From: a virus
IMG/VR virus record: IMGVR_UViG_3300046010_010703
Coordinates: 1-33,502 of that record
Reading direction: 5' to 3' (one strand)
Length of the DNA stretch: 33,502 nt
In this document: piece by piece, positions 13,161 through 17,302 of the stretch
How positions within the stretch are numbered: position 1 is the stretch's first letter
Layout: each line of letters starts with the position of its first letter
Program-made: the position numbers and the translations under genes
The notes under the pieces: generated by a model
The model's database searches: none
The model's input: the letters and a program-made list of their open reading frames with translations, nothing else
Told to the model about the DNA's origin: nothing

Positions 13161-13358
13161 TTACTTTGTTACTTTGATATCGCTTGGTTCAAGCATGATG
13201 TCAATTACTTCCAACCCTGCGTACCTTCCCTCTGTGCTTATGAAGCCCACAAAGATGAAGTCTCCCTCATCATCTGAGCCAATCTCTGAGATAGTGCCAG
13301 TCCGCCCACAGTATGCGTGAAACTGATTGGTGATTATTACTTTGTCTCCTTCTTTCAT
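13161..13358 (-). CDS. Small beta-barrel protein (SH3/KOW-like)
   Basis: 65 residues; AAAGGGGAAAGC stands before the ATG. MKEGDKVIITNQFHAYCGRTGTISEIG has the G-D-x-V-x-I...G-x-x-G-x-I pattern of KOW or SH3-like barrels, followed by DFIFVGFIST and LEVIDIMLEPSDIKV strands. Such folds bind nucleic acids or ribosomal partners. It is the first gene behind the promoter at 13389-13417, with a leader of roughly 25 bases. Confidence 0.65.
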   Translation of the reverse strand: MKEGDKVIITNQFHAYCGRTGTISEIGSDDEGDFIFVGFISTEGRYAGLEVIDIMLEPSDIKVTK

Positions 13359-13388
13359 TGCTTTCCCCTTTCGTAACTTGTAGATACA

Positions 13389-13417
13389 AGTGTATCACAC
13401 TTAGTTGTCTTTGTCAA
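13389..13417 (-). promoter_or_regulatory. Leftward sigma-70-type promoter A
   Basis: Read on the minus strand: TTGACA (13417-13412), 17 bp, TACACT (13394-13389). The spacer and -10 share a 17-base identical core with promoter B at 15141-15169 (CAACTAAGTGTGATACA). AGTGT-GAT-ACACT around the -10 is a perfect 13-base palindrome that could be an operator. It drives the operon from 13358 to 11485. Confidence 0.75.
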
Positions 13418-13427
13418 GTACAATCTT

Positions 13428-13443
13428 TGTGAAATATGTCACA
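13428..13443. promoter_or_regulatory. Crp/GlxR-like operator upstream of promoter A
   Basis: TGTGA-AATATG-TCACA matches the actinobacterial GlxR consensus TGTGANNTANNTCACA at every fixed position. It begins 11 bases beyond the -35, so its centre lies near -53 relative to the predicted start, a distance seen with Crp-type activators. The same distance recurs at promoter B. Confidence 0.6.
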
Positions 13444-13467
13444 CCCTAAAACCCAATACCTGTACGC

Positions 13468-13485
13468 TTGTGAACAGATTCACAA
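13468..13485. promoter_or_regulatory. Second Crp-like palindrome
   Basis: TTGTGA-ACAGAT-TCACAA has perfect six-base arms with a six-base centre, but lacks the central TA of the GlxR consensus. It lies 41 bases (centre to centre) beyond the first site. Two such sites in series suggest cooperative binding or a looping arrangement. Confidence 0.45.
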
Positions 13486-13486
13486 T

Positions 13487-13502
13487 GTTAGGCTTACCTA
13501 AC
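13487..13502. promoter_or_regulatory. TTAGG/CCTAA palindrome, copy 1
   Basis: GTTAGG-CTTA-CCTAAC; the six-base arms are perfect and extend by one further pair. It is 14 of 16 identical to the copy at 16611-16626. The half-sites resemble DtxR/IdeR boxes (TTAGG...CCTAA), but the centre is four bases instead of nine, so the binding protein is unknown. It overlaps the end of a predicted 51-aa frame. Confidence 0.45.
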
Positions 13503-13649
13503 ACGAACACCTGTTCGCTTAACTCTTTCGTGCTGTCGGATGCTTCGCTTTGCTTCGCTCCCTTCGCACCTGCTTCCAACTACTAATCGCAAAAGGCGTA
13601 ACCCATAACAGGCAAACCCCAACAAAAACAAGCACACTAAATACTTCAT
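13494..13649 (-). CDS. Predicted small membrane protein with basic tail
   Basis: 51 residues. The ATG overlaps the stop of the upstream gene (ATGA), as for most genes here. MKYLVCLFLLGFACYGLRLLRLVV is one hydrophobic helix (cited for residues 1-24 in outline) followed by a tail with eleven Arg or Lys, an inside-facing anchor. Its last 25 codons run through the SOS-like and TTAGG palindromes, and repeated TTCGC words in the DNA make the tail look less like ordinary coding sequence. It may be real, or the frame may be open by chance. Confidence 0.4.
   Translation of the reverse strand: MKYLVCLFLLGFACYGLRLLRLVVGSRCEGSEAKRSIRQHERVKRTGVRVR
13504..13517. promoter_or_regulatory. SOS-box-like palindrome
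   Basis: CGAACA-CC-TGTTCG is a perfect six-base inverted repeat. Its core CGAAC-N4-GTTCG equals the core of LexA boxes in Gram-positive bacteria and mycobacteria. It lies about 120 bases upstream of the start predicted for promoter A and inside a predicted small gene. LexA binding is inference. Confidence 0.4.
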
Positions 13650-13801
13650 TCATCACCATTCACCCCCTCGCCTTCTCTTACTCGTTCATCATGGCATCGC
13701 TGACAAAAGTATGCGCCGTCTATCGGGTCACAGTAAACCTCGTAACGGTATTGGGCACAGTCGTAACACTTGCGTAGAACATTCAATGTAGATAGTCTCA
13801 T
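13646..13801 (-). CDS. Small zinc-finger protein
   Basis: 51 residues. RKCYDCAQYRYEVYCDP and AYFCQRCHDER give C12, C15, C24, C33, C36 and H37, enough for one zinc ribbon with a spare ligand. The ATG overlaps the upstream stop by one base (TGATG). The layout CxxC-x17-CxxC is that of treble-clef or ribbon domains. It may bind DNA, RNA or a host protein; no family can be named. Confidence 0.6.
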   Translation of the reverse strand: MRLSTLNVLRKCYDCAQYRYEVYCDPIDGAYFCQRCHDERVREGEGVNGDE

Positions 13802-14196
13802 CACGAAATCCGTATCTCAAACTCATCTTTATTTATATAGTGAAAAGTATCTGACGCATTACACATCGCCTGCTCTTCGTCTTCGGCTTCAACAAGAACC
13901 GTACAAATTGTCATAACCGAATGCTCCTCTTCCGCTTCGTCAGAATCGTTGGCTTCTACCGTGTTCTCGTAAGGGTTTATTTGTTGCGGATATGGTGCAC
14001 CATTTTTACACAAGTTCCAAGCCACCAAACGCTCATCGTTTACTTCGCGCTCTGCTAGTTCCGCATCGTCATATTCAAAATCGCGTCCACGATATGCGCC
14101 GTCGTAGAATTCTTGTCTGATTATTTTGACTGCTTCTTCTTCTGACTTTGCATATATCTTTTCTAAATTCCATACCGATACGCTGTAGATACTCAT
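13801..14196 (-). CDS. Two-domain DpnD/PcfM-like acidic protein
   Basis: 131 residues. The N-terminal IYSVSVWNLEKIYAKSEEEAVKIIRQEFYDG has the strand-strand-helix pattern and the AxSEEEAxxxxxxxYxxG signature of DpnD/PcfM-like domains. An acidic stretch (EYDDAELAEREVNDE, then NDSDEAEEEH) separates it from a second copy, HSVMTICTVLVEAEDEEQAMCNASDTF. The protein is strongly negative overall. It is the largest of four copies of this unit in the leftward operons. The related PcfM and DpnD proteins are uncharacterised accessory proteins of phages and conjugative elements. Confidence 0.6.
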   Translation of the reverse strand: MSIYSVSVWNLEKIYAKSEEEAVKIIRQEFYDGAYRGRDFEYDDAELAEREVNDERLVAWNLCKNGAPYPQQINPYENTVEANDSDEAEEEHSVMTICTVLVEAEDEEQAMCNASDTFHYINKDEFEIRIS

Positions 14197-14372
14197 TGCG
14201 CGGTCTCCTGTTCTGCTAGTTGTTTGTATTGTCTAACCTTGCAAGCGTGCTCAAGCCAGTACGCTTCAAGGCTGTCACCCCGATACGCTTTCGCGTTTCG
14301 TTCTGCTCGTTTCGCTTCTGCTTCGTATGCTTTTAGTATCGCTTTGATGTTCAGTTGTTTTGTGCGTGGCAT
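14193..14372 (-). CDS. Small basic helical protein
   Basis: 59 residues with AGGAG seven bases upstream of the ATG. After MPRTKQLN the product is a long helix rich in Ala, Glu, Lys and Arg (AILKAYEAEAKRAERNAKAY ... EAYWLEHACKVRQYKQLAEQE). A helical hairpin is likely. It overlaps the ArdA-like gene by one base and the next by four, so it is co-translated with both. No family is recognised. Confidence 0.6.
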   Translation of the reverse strand: MPRTKQLNIKAILKAYEAEAKRAERNAKAYRGDSLEAYWLEHACKVRQYKQLAEQETAQ

Positions 14373-14734
14373 TAGTAACTCCTAAATATGTAGTCGTTAC
14401 CCATACCATCCGAGACTGTCCAGAAATCTCCGCCGAGTTCCCAGTCGCGTGCAACTGCGTCATAATCTATATAACTTTCAAGATGTTTCGGGACTTCGTT
14501 CGTTTCTAAAAAAGTTTCTTCAACATAATCTCTAAACGGCATACACCCGACATATGAGTCTTCAAAACTAGAGAACCTATCTCCCCAGTCGTCCTCGTTT
14601 AGTTTGCTTTGCTCTTCGTGTTGGTTGTATAGGTAATGGCGGAACGCTTCCATTGGGTCGCCTTCGCCGAAATAATGTTCTAGTAAATACTCTTCATATG
14701 TATATAGTTTTTCTGTTTCTTCTGTAGTTTCCAT
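14372..14734 (-). CDS. ardA: ArdA-like antirestriction protein (DNA mimic)
   Basis: 120 residues; GGGGAATAGC precedes the ATG. FSSFEDSYVG, DYVEETFLETNEVPKHLESYIDYDAVARDWELGGDFW and the final YIF match the C-terminal half of ArdA proteins (F-x-E-x-Y-x-G, then P..L..YiDY.a.aRDl). There are about 31 Asp or Glu against 8 Lys or Arg, the charge expected of a mimic of bent B-DNA. It is shorter than the usual ArdA of about 165 residues and seems to lack the first domain. ArdA dimers block type I restriction-modification enzymes, so this gene should protect incoming phage DNA. It lies in the operon of promoter C or B upstream genes. Confidence 0.75.
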   Translation of the reverse strand: METTEETEKLYTYEEYLLEHYFGEGDPMEAFRHYLYNQHEEQSKLNEDDWGDRFSSFEDSYVGCMPFRDYVEETFLETNEVPKHLESYIDYDAVARDWELGGDFWTVSDGMGNDYIFRSY

Positions 14735-14764
14735 TGCTATTCCCCTTTGTTTGTTGTTGTTTGT

Positions 14765-14977
14765 TTATTGATTAATGTCTACAATTTCAAGCACCTGCAC
14801 GGCGGTGCTCGCGTGCCAAGTCTCGCCTTCGCCTGCTATCGGTGTCACCTTGTAATCTAGATGCCCATATCTAGAGCGAGCGTCTAATATCGTGATTACG
14901 AACTTTAGTGCTGTCCCCGATACTGAGAGCAAGCCGTGTCTGCCTATGTTCTCCTTTAGTTCTTCTGCACTAGTCAT
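14765..14977 (-). CDS. Small hypothetical protein
   Basis: 70 residues with GGGGAG before the ATG. A short helix (SAEELKENIGRHG) leads to strands LLSVSGTALKFVITILDARSRYG, LDYKVTPIAGEGETWHAS and VQVLEIVDI, the look of a small beta barrel. It overlaps the stop of the gene upstream by eight bases. The function is unknown; barrel proteins of this size are abundant in phage early operons. Confidence 0.6.
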   Translation of the reverse strand: MTSAEELKENIGRHGLLSVSGTALKFVITILDARSRYGHLDYKVTPIAGEGETWHASTAVQVLEIVDINQ

Positions 14978-15107
14978 CGCTCCCCGTTTCTTCCTCCTCT
15001 TTTGTTGTGTTAAGTATCGCGTCTACTATCTGCTCTTTGCTTGCGGTCATTGGTAGTGCAACCGTTGGCTGGTCAAAACCGATTCCCATTATGATTATCT
15101 GTCCCAT
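14970..15107 (-). CDS. Small acidic protein, first gene behind promoter B
   Basis: 45 residues, AAAGGGAAAAC before the ATG. A hydrophobic strand (GQIIIMGIGFDQPTVALP) is followed by a helix (SKEQIVDAILNTTKEEEE) and an acidic end (TGSDD). It is the first gene after promoter B with a leader of about 27 bases and a spacing like that of promoter A and its first gene. Unknown function. Confidence 0.6.
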   Translation of the reverse strand: MGQIIIMGIGFDQPTVALPMTASKEQIVDAILNTTKEEEETGSDD

Positions 15108-15140
15108 TTTGTTTTCCCTTTCGTTATGTTGATATGTCTT

Positions 15141-15169
15141 ACTGTATCACACTTAGTTGATGTTGTCAA
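15141..15169 (-). promoter_or_regulatory. Leftward sigma-70-type promoter B
   Basis: Read on the minus strand: TTGACA (15169-15164), 17 bp, TACAGT (15146-15141). The spacer and -10 contain the same 17-base core as promoter A; AGTGT-GAT-ACAGT is the same palindrome with one change. It should drive the ArdA-containing operon 15107 to 13494. Confidence 0.75.
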
Positions 15170-15178
15170 TCCTAATGA

Positions 15179-15196
15179 GTGTGTCATTTGTCACAC
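15179..15196. promoter_or_regulatory. Crp/GlxR-like operator upstream of promoter B
   Basis: GTGTG-TCATTTGT-CACAC is a perfect five-base inverted repeat; within it TGTGT-CATTTG-TCACA differs by one base from the TGTGA-N6-TCACA form. It starts at the same distance (11 bases) from the -35 as the site at promoter A. It overlaps the end of the 36-aa gene. Confidence 0.45.
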
Positions 15197-15294
15197 TTCA
15201 TTTGCCCGACATACTCGCCTACTTTGTAAGCGAGGTAAATAACCCCGACTAGTGCGAACATTACTATGCCCACAAAATTATCGTCTACTATCAT
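15184..15294 (-). CDS. Tiny single-span membrane protein
   Basis: 36 residues: MIVDDNFVGIVMFALVGVIYLAYKVGEYVG (residues 7-23 hydrophobic) with a short polar tail MKCDK. The ATG overlaps the upstream stop as ATGA, so it is translated with the CxxC protein. The hydrophobic segment, the aromatic-belt residues Y20, Y23 and the acidic outside/basic inside distribution support a real membrane peptide. Its role could be exclusion or signalling, but nothing in the sequence decides this. Confidence 0.55.
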   Translation of the reverse strand: MIVDDNFVGIVMFALVGVIYLAYKVGEYVGQMKCDK

Positions 15295-15503
15295 CGCAAG
15301 CCTGCCCGAACATATGTTTTCACACAATGCTTGCAACGCCCGCCATCTACGCTACCCGCACCCCATATCTCGCCTTCAATATGTCGCCCGCATAACGCCT
15401 GCCATCTGCCATACCGCCCCTCTAATTGTTGCCCGTAGGCTATTAGGTGAGTGATAGTTGAGTCGCTGTGCGTCTCGGTTTCTATTGCATATAGATTACT
15501 CAT
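15291..15503 (-). CDS. Small zinc-binding phage protein
   Basis: 70 residues; AAAAGGGGCAAGC precedes the ATG. ITHLIAYGQQLEGRYGRWQALCGRH and GGRCKHCVKTYVRAG (C38, H41, C57, C60) form the pattern of short actinophage proteins with H-x-x-x...ALCG...CxxC, likely one zinc ribbon. The function is unknown. It overlaps the coiled-coil gene by eight bases and the 36-aa membrane protein by four. Confidence 0.65.
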   Translation of the reverse strand: MSNLYAIETETHSDSTITHLIAYGQQLEGRYGRWQALCGRHIEGEIWGAGSVDGGRCKHCVKTYVRAGLR

Positions 15504-15696
15504 TGCTTGCCCCTTTTCTGAATATGCTTTTGATTAGTTTGTTTAGTTCGTCGCGTTCGGCGTTATGCTTAGCGCACAATTCTTTCCATGCTTTGTTGTG
15601 TTCTGCTTGTATTGTTTCTGATTCTTCCGATTGACGCTTTTGCATTTCGCGCCATTGCTGTAGTGCTTTAGTTTCCTCTTCTGTATCGTCTAGCAT
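15496..15696 (-). CDS. Coiled-coil hypothetical protein
   Basis: 66 residues from the ATG with AAAGGGAAAAT upstream; an earlier in-frame ATG at 15759 has no ribosome site. Almost the whole protein is a charged helix (EEETKALQQWREMQKRQSEE, HNKAWKELCAKHNAERDELNKLIKSIF). It is likely a dimeric coiled coil. No family is recognised. A gap of 81 bases separates it from the preceding gene and shows nothing clear. Confidence 0.55.
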   Translation of the reverse strand: MLDDTEEETKALQQWREMQKRQSEESETIQAEHNKAWKELCAKHNAERDELNKLIKSIFRKGASNE

Positions 15697-15777
15697 ATTT
15701 TCCCTTTCGTTGTTGTTGTTGTCTTTCGTCCCGTGTCCGAATTGAATCGGCACGCCCAAGGCGCACGGGGGGATGGT

Positions 15778-16221
15778 TCACCCGTAGATAACCTCACCGA
15801 GTAGCACCATCTGCACGATACTGTCAGCGTCCAGCGCGTCTAGGTCGCAATCTTCTGGCGGTAAAAGCCCCAGATAGACCCCTGACAACTTACTGAGCAC
15901 CTCGGTGTTCATTCTTCCGTATTCGGGGATAGATTCTTGGCTGAATTCTCCCTTGCCAACTTTTGCCACAAATTCGGCAATAAGTTTCCCGTCAATTTTC
16001 AACGGGTTTTCGCTGTAGCCTGTCTCTGAATCTTCATCTAAACGGTAGACCGTCGCCGAGGCGTATGAAATTCTTTCGCCCAGTTCGTAGTCCCCATTTT
16101 CCGAGCCCCATGTCAGCCCGTCTTCTGATGTCACCCAACTAGCCATGCCACAGTATCCACCCTCGTATGCGGTGATGAGTACATCGGCTGAAAAGTTGAG
16201 CAGTTTCTGCTCTTCTATCAT
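15778..16221 (-). CDS. Hypothetical protein, conserved type in actinophages
   Basis: 147 residues, AGGGGCAAG before the ATG. NFSADVLITAYEGGYCGMASWVTSEDG, then SYASATVYRLDEDSETGY, LKIDGKLIAEFVAKVGKGEF and SIVQMVLLGEVIYG. The first part (D-x-L-x-T-A-x-E-GG-x-x-x-x-A-x-W) recalls a family of actinophage proteins that begin with TTAxEGGIxYW and continue with a domain containing an I-A-x-G/K-I-x-x-I-x-x-G helix; the family has no known role. The protein is acidic. It is in the operon of promoter C. Confidence 0.6.
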   Translation of the reverse strand: MIEEQKLLNFSADVLITAYEGGYCGMASWVTSEDGLTWGSENGDYELGERISYASATVYRLDEDSETGYSENPLKIDGKLIAEFVAKVGKGEFSQESIPEYGRMNTEVLSKLSGVYLGLLPPEDCDLDALDADSIVQMVLLGEVIYG

Positions 16222-16316
16222 TCTTGCCCCTGTCTTTTGGTTGATGTTCTTCAGTCTTGCGACCTTGTGCCTAGTGTCGCTATGACGCGACTACCCCCGA
16301 GAGGCTAGGCGATATT

Positions 16317-16496
16317 TCAGTGACTATCTAACCCGCAAGCCTCTTCAAATTTCTCGCTATTGAATGCCATATTGTCATATGCGAGACACTCGCTAAATGA
16401 ATAAATCATCTCGGCGAATTCCGCTTTTGCCGTTGCGCTTGCGTCTCTGTGTTTTTTAATCACCGAGGCAATTAGTTGATAATCTTTCCGTGTCAT
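16317..16496 (-). CDS. Small conserved phage protein, first gene of leftward operon C
   Basis: 59 residues, AAAGGGGAAAGC before the ATG; a start 78 bases upstream would run through the promoter. MTRKDYQLIASVIKKHRD, AEFAEMIYSFSECLAYDNMAFNSEKFEEACG follow the layout of a widespread small phage family (M-T-x-x-D-Y-x-L-I-A-x-x-I-x-x..., L-A-x-DNxxFxxxxFxxACG). Function unknown, often among early genes. It is the first gene behind promoter C. Between it and the next gene (16222-16316) I see nothing beyond a run of direct GCGAC words. Confidence 0.7.
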   Translation of the reverse strand: MTRKDYQLIASVIKKHRDASATAKAEFAEMIYSFSECLAYDNMAFNSEKFEEACGLDSH

Positions 16497-16538
16497 GCTT
16501 TCCCCTTTGTTTATATGGTTTATATCCTTACACCTACA

Positions 16539-16567
16539 ATCGTAAGGGATATATACGGCAATGTCAA
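16539..16567 (-). promoter_or_regulatory. Leftward sigma-70-type promoter C
   Basis: Read on the minus strand: TTGACA (16567-16562), 17 bp, TACGAT (16544-16539). The spacer is different from promoters A and B and contains TATATAT. It heads the leftmost-reading block from 16496 downwards. Confidence 0.65.
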
Positions 16568-16589
16568 CCACCAAACACCACTTTTCTTA

Positions 16590-16605
16590 TGTGAACTACG
16601 TCACA
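16590..16605. promoter_or_regulatory. Crp/GlxR-like operator upstream of promoter C
   Basis: TGTGA-ACTACG-TCACA fits the GlxR consensus TGTGANNTANNTCACA at all fixed positions, including the central TA. It begins 23 bases from the -35, that is 12 bases (about one helical turn) further than the sites at promoters A and B, so it would face the same side of the DNA. Confidence 0.6.
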
Positions 16606-16610
16606 CACAT

Positions 16611-16626
16611 GTAAGGCTAACCTAAC
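16611..16626. promoter_or_regulatory. TTAGG/CCTAA palindrome, copy 2
   Basis: GTAAGG-CTAA-CCTAAC, with one mismatch between arms, is 14 of 16 identical to the copy at 13487-13502. It lies six bases from the Crp-like site, similar to the three bases in the other region. The run AGGCTAACCTAA equals the right part of the DtxR consensus, but the left part is missing. Confidence 0.45.
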
Positions 16627-16669
16627 TTTACATAACTATTTAAACTTGACACAACTTTACATAACTATT
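16624..16669 (+). repeat. Pair of 17-bp direct repeats
   Basis: AACTTTACATAACTATT occurs exactly at 16624-16640 and 16653-16669, 29 bases apart (close to three helical turns). TTGACA lies between them but has no usable -10 at the right distance. The copies may be binding sites of a replication or control protein. Confidence 0.75.
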
Positions 16670-16778
16670 AGGCGACCTCATTTATTTTCTACTACGGCGC
16701 TAGGGTTATTTATTTTTGTGGTGAGATGGCTACTCTCAGTAGTTTTGTTTGTGTATTTGTGAAAAGGTTAGCAAGATA

Positions 16779-16810
16779 CACAAGCGCACAAGCACAAAAG
16801 CACAAGAAAA
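16779..16810 (+). repeat. Short tandem 8-bp repeats (iteron-like)
   Basis: Four successive units CACAAGCG, CACAAGCA, CAAAAGCA, CAAGAAAA stand head to tail. They lie in a gene-free stretch with AT-rich flanks, as iterons do at origins. Two exact bases are lost in the third and more in the fourth unit, so the array is degenerate. Confidence 0.5.
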
Positions 16811-16910
16811 TCGGCGCGAACTAGGGCATGTGCCGCGAGACCCCACCCATATACATAGATATATGCGTTTTCAATATTCACACTCTAGAAAAAAACGGCA
16901 AAAAAAAGAT

Positions 16911-16981
16911 GGGTTGTTGTGTCGGTTTTTGGTGGCGGGGGGTGTGGGTTTTTTGTGGGTTGGTTTGTGTTTTGTTGTGGG
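16911..16981 (+). other. GT-only tract in the gene-free region
   Basis: Of these 71 bases only two are C and none is A; the tract follows a purine stretch with two A7-A8 runs (16887-16910). Runs of three to six G could support a weak quadruplex. The complementary strand is a CA-only tract. The bias cannot be explained by any convincing coding frame on either strand. Such asymmetric tracts occur at origins and packaging sites. Confidence 0.7.
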
Positions 16982-16984
16982 CAA

Positions 16985-17011
16985 GCCGCTTGCGGCGCGG
17001 CAGTGTTTTTT
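16985..17011 (+). terminator. Possible Rho-independent terminator
   Basis: GCCGC (16985-16989) pairs with GCGGC (16997-17001) around a seven-base loop, followed after AGTG by six T. A second pairing, GCCGC-TT-GCGGC, is possible. If a transcript begins in the repeat region it would end here, giving a short untranslated RNA. Confidence 0.35.
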
Positions 17012-17285
17012 GGGTTGGTCGCCGAGATAGGTTTTTGCTTTCCCCCCACGTTTCACCCCTGAGGGTTGGTAGCCGTAAGCCAAAGTTTTAGCCGACACCA
17101 TGTTTGAACTTGTACGTTGTTCACGCTGCTCCTTCACATGACATGAAGGTCTACCCCAGTTCCCTGGTGTTGATGCCCCGCACCTTGCAAGTGGTGTACA
17201 GCCGTGAAGATTACTGTTTGTTTGCCGTCTTCCCGACGGGTGTGTGTTGAAGTGTAGTTCACAGTTTTTTTGTTTGCAACTATCT
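17012..17285. other. Gene-free stretch before the terminase
   Basis: No coding frame on either strand is convincing here. Two hairpins stand out: CCTTCA-N7-TGAAGG (17131-17149) and CCGTC-TTCCC-GACGG (17225-17239). A run of seven T (17265-17271) lies close to the terminase start. Position directly before the terminase suggests a packaging (pac or cos) site, which cannot be proved from sequence alone. Confidence 0.4.
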
Positions 17286-17294
17286 TGTGATAAT
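17286..17294 (+). promoter_or_regulatory. Candidate extended -10 promoter of the packaging and head operon
   Basis: TGTGATAAT reads as TGn plus GATAAT (five of six). It ends eight bases before the GTG at 17303, which has no Shine-Dalgarno, so a leaderless messenger is likely. TTCACA with TATCTT at 17 bp (17258-17286 region) is an overlapping alternative. Confidence 0.45.
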
Positions 17295-17302
17295 ATTTTT
17301 TG

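Noticed and set aside
13487-13502. True DtxR/IdeR box
   Set aside because: The half-sites agree, but the consensus needs nine central bases and a 19-base palindrome; here the centre has four.
16646-16674. Rightward promoter at TTGACA between the direct repeats
   Set aside because: At 16-18 bases spacing only TTAGGC or TAGGCG is found, not an acceptable -10.
16779-16810. CRISPR-like array
   Set aside because: Units of eight bases without spacers; no cas gene is present.
16937-16981. Strong G-quadruplex
   Set aside because: Only three to four runs of three or more G with one loop of about 19 bases; stability would be low.
16749-17137. Three frames of 85-93 codons on both strands in the gene-free region
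   Set aside because: They depend on the GT-only tract, have Gly, Trp, Val and Cys runs without any domain pattern, and lack ribosome sites.
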